Below, piece by piece: positions 24,893 through 35,434 of a DNA stretch of 64,000 nucleotides. Source of the DNA: Linnemannia elongata (Eukaryota; Mortierellomycota; Mortierellomycetes; Mortierellales; Mortierellaceae); contig JAXBDG010000002.1 of NCBI GenBank assembly GCA_036320915.1, forward strand, positions 3,748,001 through 3,812,000. The letters run 5' to 3'. The translations under genes and the position numbers were made by a program. Under the pieces are notes generated by a model. That model worked only from the letters and a program-made list of their open reading frames with translations, had not been told where the DNA came from and made no database searches. Every line of letters starts with the position of its first letter. The stretch's first letter is position 1.

Positions 24893-27535
24893 GGGCTTTC
24901 AAAATCGTTCAAGCAACGTATTTGGGCTAATCATTTATTTGCCTTGTGCTCCCTCTTTCATGACTTGTTTCTACTGCGCCAGGTTCTCTTCCGGGCCGGG
25001 GCAAGAACCAGCGACAGAGTAGCTCAAAACGGAGTGGACACGACCGGGAGTCACAACCTCGGTCAGGAGGAGGAGGTACAACAGGAGGGGCGGGCCATAA
25101 CGTTCGGGCCTCGTCTTCTTCCTGGGGGAACGACTCCTTGGCTATCTCAATGAGTCAGCTCAGCATGAACGACAAGTCCGGTGGAGCTGGAAGAGGTAAC
25201 AACAAGAAGAACCAAGTCTCACTGAACCACTTGCTCAACTTTTCGTTCCCTGTGCGTGAGGAGCCCCAGAACACGGCCCCTGTCCGCCGTCGCCGCAATG
25301 CCAATTACCAGCCGTTCAACAAGGAAAAGTTCATCAATGCAAAGTAAGTGTCCTGCTTAATATTATTAATGCTCCCATGCTGACGGCAAAATGATAAATG
25401 CGGGTTACTCCAGAATCGCATTTTTGTATCCACGCGCACATTGCAGGCGGTTATTTGAAATCGGCGGTTATGACAAACATTCTTGCGGATATAGTGACCT
25501 AACACAACCTCTCTGTTTTTTTTTCTTTCTTGCAATGGATTAGTTTCCGATTCCTGATGAATCCCCGCAGCGACTATGCTGTCTACACTATGGATGCGGA
25601 TGCGCCGGTGCATTGGGAGGATATTGAGCAGGTTTTAATTGCGGTGCCGCAGTCGTGCCCAATCTGTCTGCAGCCCCCCGTTGCAGCCCGAATCACCAAA
25701 TGCGGACATGTCTACTGCTTCTCTTGCGTGCTTCGTTATCTGTCTTTGAACGAGTCCAACAAAGCCTGGCGCAAGTGCCCCATCTGCTGGGATGCCATCT
25801 ACGAGAAGGACCTCAAGAGTGTCCGATCTGCCTTGGAGGATCAGCAAATTTACGATCAAGGCGAGAAGGAGATCGCCAAGCAGATTGCTTCCAAACAGGA
25901 TGTCCAGTTGGAGATGCGACTGATCCAGCGCACCCTGGTAAGAACCCTATACTTTTTGACATGCAAGTCCGGTTCGCCATACTTTGCCATGATTCTTTCT
26001 TGTAGAATCATCCTAACCTCGTGTGTTCATTGGACAAATCATGATATTAGAACTCTACAGTAGCTCTACCACGTTCACATACGTTCCCGCTGGCAAAGGA
26101 CGTGCTACCAGAGGAACTTCAGGGTCAGCCACCATTGGACTTTGTCCCTGACGCAATCCTCTTCAGTCGGTTCATGATCACCACCCTCGACAGGATTGTC
26201 GCAGAGTTGGAGCGTGACGTCCGTTCTATCGAGTTCAGCATGGAGGAAGCCAGGAGTTATGACCCCAATCACCACTCGGAGGAGATGGTGTTTTTCGAGA
26301 TGGCGATGAGCAAGATCCAGGAGAAGAAGGACAAGATCAGGGACGACGCCAAGTTCTTCCCTAAGCTGGCACTGGATCGGGAAAGGATTTTGCGACGACA
26401 TTTCGACCATGCTGCTAGCGAGGTTCTTGCTGCAGCTTCTACCGCCTCTGGGGATGAGGAGTCAACAACACCTGCCAGACCGGCTTTGTCGTTTGTAGAA
26501 TCGGGACCTGAAGCCTACGAGATTGGACATGGAGCACCTAACAAGGCTGCAGCTGCAGAGGAATCGGATGCACATCACGGCAGTGAGCTGGAATCCGACA
26601 CGAATGCACCTCAGGAAGTAGCACCAAAGCACCATGCATCGGGTAGAGCCCCCAATCAGCTAACGACGATGTACTACTTTTACCAAGCCTCAAACGGCCA
26701 CCACCTTTACCTCCAACCACTCGACATTCGCATCCTAAAGCAGCATTTCGATACATACGACAAATTTCCAGACACTATCACAGTCAAGGTTTTGGGCATT
26801 GAGGAGACCAGCTTGACGGAGGAGGTGCGGAAGAAATGTAAATACTTGGGCCATCTTCCGTTAGGCTGCGAGGTCTCATTTTTGGACGTTGCACTAGAGA
26901 CCATCGTAGGCGATGAGGGTGTCAAGCCCTTTGAGAACGAGCTGAGAATGCGCCGAGCTAAGCGCAAGGAGAAGGAGGTCCGAGAGGAGCGGGAGCGAGT
27001 GGAGCGCGAGCACAAGTTGAACCCACCCAAGGCGAGACGGAATGAGGAACTTTTCGTCAACGACCCTTTCTTCCATGTCCCGACTGGAGCCGGTGGAGGA
27101 TCGCAAGCCAACCGGCGTGATTCTGAAGCTGATCTGCAGGAGGCCCTGCGATTGTCAGCACAGACGCAGGCGGAAGAGATGCCAACTTTGAGCGAGGCCC
27201 ATGCTCGGTCTACCCGGCGGCCGTCCATCCCGACCGCCCCAGGAACCGCCACGAGACCTATACCTACGAATGGTGGAGCCGCCAACCAGTCACTGGCTGG
27301 AGCGACGGGTCCGCTGTCGGACACTTGGGGGAGCAGTTATGAGTCCAATGGGAGCAGCCAGGCGACGGGTCCATCGACTGTTTGGGGCACCCCCTCAGTG
27401 CCCGTCAGTCGACACCACGACGAATATGACGATTACTACGAGGACGAGATGGACTATGAACCCGATATTGTCGTGAAGCGAGGCAAGAAGAAAGTGACAG
27501 TACTTATGTCGAACAACAGTCGACGCAGCAGGTGA
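24613..27535 (+). CDS. RNF10-like RING finger protein
   Basis: Exons 24613-24790, 24983-25343, 25544-25937 and 26051-27535 give 805 aa. Family hallmarks are LNHLLNFSF before an Arg-rich stretch, FNKEKFINANFRFLMNPRSDYAVY, and HWEDIEQVLIAVPQSCPICL leading into a C3HC4 RING (about residues 217-262): CPIC, CGHVYCFSC, CPICW. Then come KDLKSVRSAL and a later YYFYQASNGHHLYLQPLDIRIL block, all in RNF10 order. Animal RNF10 is a cytoplasmic E3 reported to ubiquitinate 40S ribosomal proteins of stalled initiation complexes; the same role here is inference. The N-terminus is Ser/Gln/Gly-rich, and the C-terminus is charged then low-complexity. Intron 1 contains a T run of about 26 nt. The first ATG in the frame is at 24613; the frame extends upstream only through a TTG. 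Confidence 0.87.
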
Positions 27536-28267
27536 TCAAGCAAGGAGTCAAGAGTCGGGTCCTGCCCTTCCCTACCTTATCCTTTCCAGCCTGTCTTTTC
27601 CATCCCTGTCTATTTGCAGGAATTGATATGCGCGCATGGGCCTTTCTCTGAAGGCCTCAAGTTTTTTCTTTTTTTTTCTCGTGATACCGCTCCTCCGTAT
27701 CGATGAAGTCAACAATACACGTTTTGAAATATTTGTGTACACCGTCGACATGCTGTGGTTCGATTCCTATACATGTCATGCCACACCTTGTTCCTCGTCT
27801 TGTTTTCCTATGCTCCTTTTTGTTTCTTTTCTGTATTCTGTCTTTTACTGTGTTAACTTATTCGCACGGCAGGAAAAAAAAACGTGTGAGTAACACAAGG
27901 GAGGACAGAAACCATTGGCTGTCCTCACACTCATCAAACCAGATGGGCATGATAGGGGAATCTAAGATGCATAGAACAGGTCTGGTTCCATCTAAGGTCT
28001 CCAGGTTGCATGAAACTTGTTTGTGGGACGGGAGAGAGATGAAAGCAGGATGCCGAAAAGGGTCACTCCGTCATCCATGATTTTGCCACCGTTTTTTTTT
28101 AATAGAATTTTATTATCCTCCGAACTGACTGAGATATATAAAATGAATGGGCCTTGCGCCCATTTTTGTTTCTTCTTCGTTCTTTTATTCCACATCATCA
28201 GCACATCTTCTTAGCCCAACCATACAACAACAAGCTACATCTCAAGCAACGTTCAATACATCATAAC
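27536..28267. other. Intergenic region between the RNF10-like gene and the Q-rich orphan
   Basis: About 730 bp, holding the 3' UTR of the left gene and the promoter and leader of the right gene. Nothing else recognised. Confidence 0.5.
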
Positions 28268-29757
28268 ATGGATACACTCATCTATCCTCCTGCTGCACCA
28301 ATCCCCCTGATCCTACCAAGGAGCCTCTCCTTCCAAGCGGGTAGCAGTGACCTTTACAAAGGGTCATCCAGAACTCGCAAGTCCTCCTTCACCACAGACC
28401 AAGGATCATCACCACCATCCACTTCCCCCTTATCAATTGGCGCCTCCACACACCAGCAAGAACCACTCCGCCGCCAGTCCACATTCACCTTCCCTGCCAG
28501 CACCAGCCTCCCCGTAACTTACACCTTCCTCCCTCCATCATCCTCAAAAAGCAATCCTTCACCAACTTTAGTCCGTAGCCAGATCCGTCGCCAGCGCCGC
28601 CGCCACTCTGTCACAGGCGGAGGCTTCGCCTGGACGACTACCTCAACAACCCTCCCCCCGCGCCATGCACTCCACATGCCCATTATGAAGATCTCACCAC
28701 TGGTCCGGCGTCGAGAGCAGCACCAGCGAAATATTCATCGGTTGATGCATGAAGGCCGAGAGGTCGAAGTGATGCGTCGAAGGGGAGTTGCGACTGTGAT
28801 GGATACCAGTGAGGAAGGGGATGAAGAGGAGGAAGAAGGGATGGCGGGCGTTGTTTTCACGGGTACCTCGATTCAGCAACAGCAACAGACCCAATCTGCG
28901 CTCGATGTAAGTTGTTTTCTTCCGTCAATCTCGCACCGCCTATCGCCCACGACCTGTCCACTGACCCGTCTTTCGTTTTTGCATGAATTTTTTTGGCGCT
29001 CTCTGGGAAAGAGTGGGAAAAGGGGAAAATTGATTTTGGTAACGATTCGGCATTACCACTTCTGTAAGCTCACTCTCACTCTCTCTTTCACTCACTCGTG
29101 GAAAAATAATAGGAACGTGCTCAGATGCAGGCCAAGCAGGAGTTTGCATTGCTCGTGGCCGAAAGCTCCAAAGCCTACCAAGAGATTCTCCAGCAACAAC
29201 AGCATCAACGCAATTTAGCGGCCGCTGCAGCTGCAGAGGAGCAGCGCCGTAGGAACTCGTGGCCCAAGCAGCAGCAGTTGCAAGTGACAGGAGGAGGAGG
29301 AATCTCTTACGCGAATCAACCCCTGACCTTTCAACAGCAGCAACATCAACAACAGGCGTATCTTCAGCAACAGCAAAAGCAGCAACAGAGATTGATCCAA
29401 TTGCAACAAGAACAACAACGCCAACAACATCATCAGCGTCAACTCCAGTTCCAGGAACAGAAGCAGTTCCTCCTGCAGCAACAGCAACAACTCCAGCAGC
29501 AGATACAGCAACAGCAGTTCTACAAGCAACGAATGCATGCAACGAGCAGCCCCTCTCTCAACTTACAGGCGAGGTTCTCTCCCCCACAGCAGCAGCAGGT
29601 GCTGCACGTCCAAGGGACGCAAACCCCTCAAGAACGTGGCGCCAATGCGATCAGCATGGCGAAGACCATGAACCAAAACAATGCGGCTACCACTGCTTCT
29701 AACTGGAATTACACTGCCCAACATGCTACCAGCACCGGACGTCTCTCTCTGTATTAG
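28268..29757 (+). CDS. Glutamine-rich protein of unknown function
   Basis: Exons 28268-28906 and 29113-29757 give 427 aa. I do not recognise a domain. The first half is Ser/Pro/Thr-rich with an Arg cluster (RSQIRRQRRRHS), then a charged region (PLVRRREQHQRNIHRLMHEGREVEVMRRRG) and an acidic patch of Glu/Asp. Exon 2 opens with a short helical stretch (ERAQMQAKQEFALLVAES) and becomes very Gln-rich, with CAA/CAG runs between about 29190 and 29540, and ends in a short Asn/Thr/Ala tail. GTAAGT and AATAG sites bound the 206-nt intron and keep the frame. Such composition suits a transcription or RNA-associated regulator with prion-like segments, but that is only inference. Lengths of the Q tracts may vary between strains. 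Confidence 0.72.
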
Positions 29758-31510
29758 TTTCCTTGCTCCACGTTGTTGCCCCATTCCTCCTCCCCACTTC
29801 TCCTCAATCGACTCTGTATATATCTATCCCCACCTGATCTGTATCCTTTATGTCCATGTATCATAGAACTCTTTCCGCTTTTTTTTTTCTTGTCCCCAAG
29901 TCATCGCTCTCATTCTGCGCAGAAAAATAAAAATGTATTCATCTTTACAACCATTTCAAGAAACATATCCGTTGAAGATCCGTCTTCCGGTCAACTGACA
30001 CAGCAAAGTGAGCAAAATGTATGACCACGAAAGGGCCGGATCCGGCAATTCAGAAATTGCCTGGATGTAACCTATCACCCATAGATCAGCTGGTCGGTGA
30101 ATTTTGTGTTTTATTGGCCTGGGTGCTACCCTCGGAGATAATTGAGTAGGTCTGGGGAGATGGTATGGTGGCGAAGGTGCACATCAGAAGGAGGCAATTC
30201 ATCTGTCTGGGTTGTTCAATCGCTTCTGGATACATAATGATCAAGAATCACACATTCAGGAACAACGGCACAAAAAACGAGGGCGAGAGTGGGTGGAGAA
30301 GGTTGTTTGAGTAAGGTGACGTGCGTTTTTGTTAGTAGGGTCGGGTTGAGGTAACTATATGTAGGCGTTCCTGGGCTATTCAATTGGGATATAGTTGACG
30401 AGTCCAAAGAGTATTGTTGTTCTGTGTGACGAAAGATATGTGACGATTGCCATTCTCTGTTGTTTGATGACGATGAGCACACAATCCCACGCTCGCTTTG
30501 TGAAGCAAACAGGTTTGTACTCAGCTCAAAAGTTATCAGCTCACCCACGACGCGTCTTTGGCGCGTATCACGAGCTGCGACTATTTTTTCACGCGTCTAC
30601 TCCTAATCCCATCTCAAAGATATAAACTGATCCATTCACCACAACCCTCCCCCCATACCTCTCGTTTTTTTGCAATTAAAATATTCTTACATTCTATTAT
30701 GTGCGCTCCTCAACTTTTCTTTCTCCTAAAAGCGATGATGAAGCATGATTGCATACTAATCTATTTAGGCCTCTTTCTTGGCATAGCTCCATAACTAACA
30801 CGAGTTTCCTACTATCATCGAAAAATAAAAAATAAAAATATTATACAGAAAAGAGTAGGACAGCTGAAACAAGAGAATTTCTTGAATTTTATGTTGCGAG
30901 AGAAAAGCAAAAGTAGCTTCTCCACGACATGACAAAAACAAAGAAGGATTGTCAACTCTCTCTCTCTCTCTCTCTCTCAAAAAAACAAACGTTTGTCAAA
31001 GGAAACTGGGTCACAAGAGTGGTATCCTCATAGTTACACATTTGCATGGACGAAAGAAAATATAGTCATCCACGCAACTCGAAATCCAATATGAGATCCA
31101 AGTTTATTCTTTCAGAATCCGAAAAGGAAAAGTAAGACGATAAAAACGCGTCTCTAATCCCTTGGTGTTGGTGTGCTGATGTCCAATGCTCTTTTTTTTA
31201 CTGTGTTGCTGTACAGTCCTGCTGAAGGAAACATTGCTATCACTTTCAACTTGGAGTGCAGTCAGAACCCGAAGTCTCTGCTGCACATATTCTGAACCAA
31301 CGGCTGTAAGTCTACCCTTCATCTCTCCTTGTTTTTCATTCACACAAAACAATACAAGAGCTCATCATGCCAAAGAGAATAAGCGTTGAGGAAGGGAAGA
31401 AATGAGGCATACATTTTATTTCGAAAGGGCTGTCTGCGCTCCATTGGCGAAATGATCAGCGAAAAAGAACTATAACAAGAGCCGTTAAATACACAAGCGC
31501 ATCTAGCAAC

Positions 31511-31729
31511 TCAAAGCGGATCAAAAAAAGGCCCAACGTCGTCGGTATTAGTAATGGATCCAGCATAGGTGATGACAGCTGTTAAACCAATAACGCCATT
31601 TGCGAGGTTGCGAAGTTCGTCTTTTTATCCCACCTCTCTGTACGCGCTTCAATCAAATGACCATCTCGACCTATAGCATCTATCGCCATGAAGCGAGACA
31701 AGGAATCGGTTGGTTCTTGTTCAAAGTAT
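31511..31729 (-). CDS. Possible C-terminal exons of an unrecognised minus-strand gene
   Basis: On the minus strand a strong pyrimidine acceptor (..ccattcttctcag) precedes an exon 31729-31671 that reads YFEQEPTDSLSRFMAIDAI. A 50-nt GT..AG interval (31670-31621) joins it in frame to 31620-31511, which reads DELRNLANGVIGLTAVITYA, continues for 15 further residues and ends at a stop codon. AATAAA follows at 31420-31415, as expected for a 3' end. An additional exon-like piece at 32127-32059 reads GVVMTKAQLQVFYRLWRNRH after an AAG acceptor, but I could not connect the phases. No family was recognised. Without conservation or RNA evidence this could be chance. Confidence 0.28.
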
Positions 31730-31967
31730 CTGAGAAGAATGGGAAGAATGAGTACCACAGCAAAAGTATGATCACCGAGAAAGATAGAAGTGATGAGAGA
31801 AAAGGTGAATGGTGTGAGGTGAAATAAATGAACGAGTACAATCATCGAAGACACAACAGGACAATAGGGCGCGGGAATGGAGTGTCAACAATTGGTGGCG
31901 ATCTCGAAACAGACAGCCGGGCAGTGGAAACATCTTTCCCGCTCAATAGAATGGCGGTAAGGGATGC

Positions 31968-31968
<1 letters not shown>

Positions 31969-32023
<55 letters not shown>
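31969..32023 (+). repeat. A55 homopolymer
   Basis: Fifty-five consecutive A, the longest of many A/T runs in the window. On the minus strand it is a T run. No flanking target-site duplication or retroelement body was noticed. Confidence 0.95.
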
Positions 32024-32027
<4 letters not shown>

Positions 32028-35000
32028 GGATTTTGCATGAACATTTAGGTATATACACGGTAGCGATGTCTGTTCCGCCATAAACGATAAAAAACTTGCA
32101 ATTGAGCCTTGGTCATTACCACGCCATCTTGCAGGAACGAAACGAGGCAGGTACCGAAGACCCCTATTTACTTGCATATTTGCATTGTCCACGCTAGCTC
32201 ACTCTCGCATGGACAAGCGATGGGGGAGAGCAGGAAGAGGGTATTTCCTTTATTCTTGCGCCAGTCACCTCACACATGAGGGGCAGAATACGGTTTGGAA
32301 CGCGGGAGGAAACGAGGGGGAAAGACCAAAAAATGAGCGAGCTGCTCTTCATCAGTCTAGCCTCAGTATTCTTACTCTTGTCTGAACCTTGTCGAAACTC
32401 TTTTTTATCCGACCTACCCTTCTCCTTCTCCTCTTTATGCGTTGTCATCATGCTCTTCCGTTTGCCCAAATGACGAAGCTCTTCTATCCTGTCGCGCCCT
32501 GATGGGTGGAGAAGGTGAAGGAGAGGAAAAGAACACTTGTTCTCCATGCGCTGCTTCAAGAAAACCCTGTCTGTTGGAGAGCCCTGTTTTTTTTCCTCTG
32601 CTTGTCTAGCGCCCTGTTATGGTCTTGTTCATTGCCCACAACACGAAGTACGATGACGAGAAGAAGGGGTGAGTCCCCCCTTCTTTACGTCTCCGCCTGC
32701 CTGCACCGTCGCTGAGCGATGGTACAAAAAACCCACAGAAAAGAAAAGGAGTGGAAGTTCGCGAGATACGATATTGCAATTAAACCTCGTTTCACAAGTG
32801 TTCGCTCTAATTACGGTCCGCTAGAAAGCCAGTGGCTGTTGAAAAAATGGTCTGCAAAAGAATAGGAGGGATGACAAAAAGTGAGTGAAAACAAAGAAAA
32901 GGGGACCGAGCCAAGGTACGAAGGCAAAGAGTACCGTGATAGCTAATTAGCAATACCCTGTTTTTGTCGTCACCCACAATACCTTTTGTTTGTTTAATGC
33001 CGAAATTATTATTCATGCTTGCGTGCAATGCTAATAAAGTGAAAGGGAGAGTGGGAGGGCGGTTAGGTACCTTAAGCTGGATATCTTTAAACAATTGCTT
33101 ATGCATTGGTCTGGTTGTTTGGGCTAATGTAGTCAGTCAGCCCATCGGAGCGTGAGTGTGTATGCATGTGTGCCCTCTTGCAACTGAAGTAGGTTCCCCG
33201 ACCCAGACACACTTGCAAGAGAAGTGTTGGACACTATGCACCAGAGCCAGGCGCCTTTAACCCCCATCTGACTCTTTCTATTTCTCTTTTTTTTGTGCAA
33301 CCATCCGTTTAATTGACTACATGGCAACAGAGGAGGAAGATGAAGAAAAGAAAAACAACAACCGTTATAATAAGAATAGGCTGAAAGTAGGTGAGAATGA
33401 GTCGTGAATGGGGATCAAAGGTTCTGGCGTTGAAGAGGACGGATAATGTTCCTGAACGACGAACAAATTGAACGAATTATCCGGTTGCCACCAAAGACGT
33501 TCTTCCTTTCTTTCATTTTTCCAATACGGGTTCCCTTCTTTGATGTGAAGGGTACCTTCCTCTTTTCGCCCAATGAATTGGATAGACACTATTAGTGTGT
33601 GGGACAAATGCGACTTTGTTGCATGGTCGCCATTATTTGTTTATCGCTATCCTATCTTGTAGCCTTTTGCTTACGCTTGCGCTTATGACTGTAAGTGTTT
33701 GTGTGTGTTTGTGTGTGCTGATATTGTTGCTGACTGAGTTGATATTCGTGTGCCGTTGTTAATAAATTGAAGGTCGCACAATCCAGAAGGGCGTTGGGGT
33801 ACAGAGAGGCAAAATAGATAGACAGAGGAGAGTGAGAAGGACCGGTCAGAAATGAAAGAACATGTCAAAGATGAGAGCTCAAAAACTGGCATTGCAGCAG
33901 CAGATGGGCATTGGAAAGGAGAGAAAGAAAGAAAGTAAGAAAAGAACAAGTTGGGAATTGTAAGGGAAGAAAGAGAAAAAAGAAGAAAAGAACGAGAGAT
34001 GATGGCGATGATGGTAAGCTCAACTTGACCTGTGCTTGGCGCAAGCAGTAAAAGGACCCGAACAGAAAAAAGAAGGAACTACGTATTTTCTTCAGTAATG
34101 AAATGAAATGAAAAAAAAAGAGAAACAAACGATCATTGATAGGCCGCATTTAAAGAAGGTCACTCAGGTCAGGTCATTATTCTCAGGTCCGAGTGGTGGA
34201 GGTGTGTTGGTTGGTTGGTAGTCGGGTTGGTTGGTTAGTTGGTTTGAAGTAGAGACTGCGGGTCAATTCCTTTTTGTTGTTGTTGTTGTTGTTGTTCTGC
34301 TGTTTTAATTGTCTTTCACTCCTTCCGTCCCTCTCTTTCTTTCTTCCTTTCTTCTCTCTTCTTTACACTCGTGTCCTCCTCCCACGACCACCCCTTCCTT
34401 CCCTACCCCTTCCTTCCTCCTTTCCTTTATTCATCACCCCACTCCACCTCCTTCTGCTCTATATTATTCACATACAACCCTCACCCTATTGTTCCTTATT
34501 ACATATCATATTTTCCCGCCTCTTTCCTCTTGTTTATTTATCCTTCCCTCGCCTTTCCTTTCCTCCTCTCCTTGCAGTCTCTCTATAGTGGCCACGACCC
34601 TCCCCTCCTTTTTGTTCCATCCACTCTCTCTCTCTCTCTCTCTATCTTTCTCTATCTTTCTATCATCATCCCTTTGTAAAGTCTCACTCATTGTTGATAG
34701 TCTCAGTCATTGTTGATTGCTTCTGTTCCTGAATATCAAAAACCTACAACGTACGTCCTGTCTCCTGTGGTTTATCACTCCCCCCCTTTCCCTCCCTCCC
34801 CTTCCCACTTGTGCCGTTCACTCACCCCCTTGTTCATATATTCATTCAACCCTCTTTTCCCGCTCTTGTTCATATTAACCACCAAAACCCCCCTTTCCTT
34901 TTTCTTTCTTTCTTTTTCTCTCACACTCGTTCTTTCTTCACTCATTCCTCAAACGACATTCCACCCCTCGGACCCCCTCCCCTTGTCCTGACGACATCCC

Positions 35001-35434
35001 TTCTCTCTTTCTGTCTGTTCATCACATACTCTCACACACACTTGAATGCCGATCCAATAGCACCAAAAAGCAATTACACTCATTCGACCACACTTCTTCT
35101 TCTCTGGACTAGAACTGCGAGCAGCCTTTTCTTTATTTCCACCGCTCTACTACTTTCTTTGTGCTCGTTGTTTGTCTTGAACACACACACACCACAACAC
35201 CCACCTCACCATTTTCGTCCAATTGTTTTTTCCCCGCCAAAAAACCAACAAGAACAACAACAACAACAGCGACGACTACCTCAAACGTCCAATTGCATCC
35301 AGTCAAGGACACTCTAATCAAAACGGACAGACGGCCCTTCTTTTTCAAGATCAGATACCTCTTCACGACTACCCAGTACCCACCACCACCTCTCCCTTCT
35401 CTTTCCTTCTCTTAACCCTATTCATATCCGACCA

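Larger units (their letters stand above)
29758..35434. other. 5.7-kb gene-poor region
   Basis: No gene is firmly supported. Contents: a likely 3' UTR to about 29950; an A55 tract at 31969-32023; exon-like minus-strand segments at 31511-32127 (listed separately); a GT-rich stretch near 33700; and from about 34300 to 35434 a strongly pyrimidine-rich plus-strand leader before the SH3-protein gene. Most open frames here are low-complexity. Confidence 0.5.

Noticed and set aside
27757..27767. GGTTCGATTCC, identical to a tRNA B box
   Set aside because: No A box at a proper distance and no cloverleaf or acceptor stem around it. It lies in the 3' region of the RNF10-like gene.
32807..33106. Minus-strand 99-codon frame starting MHKQLFKDIQLK
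   Set aside because: It begins sensibly but soon reads through stretches that look like introns (gtacct..ttattag; gtattg..ttttgcag). The alternative splicing I tried meets stop codons. Left unannotated.
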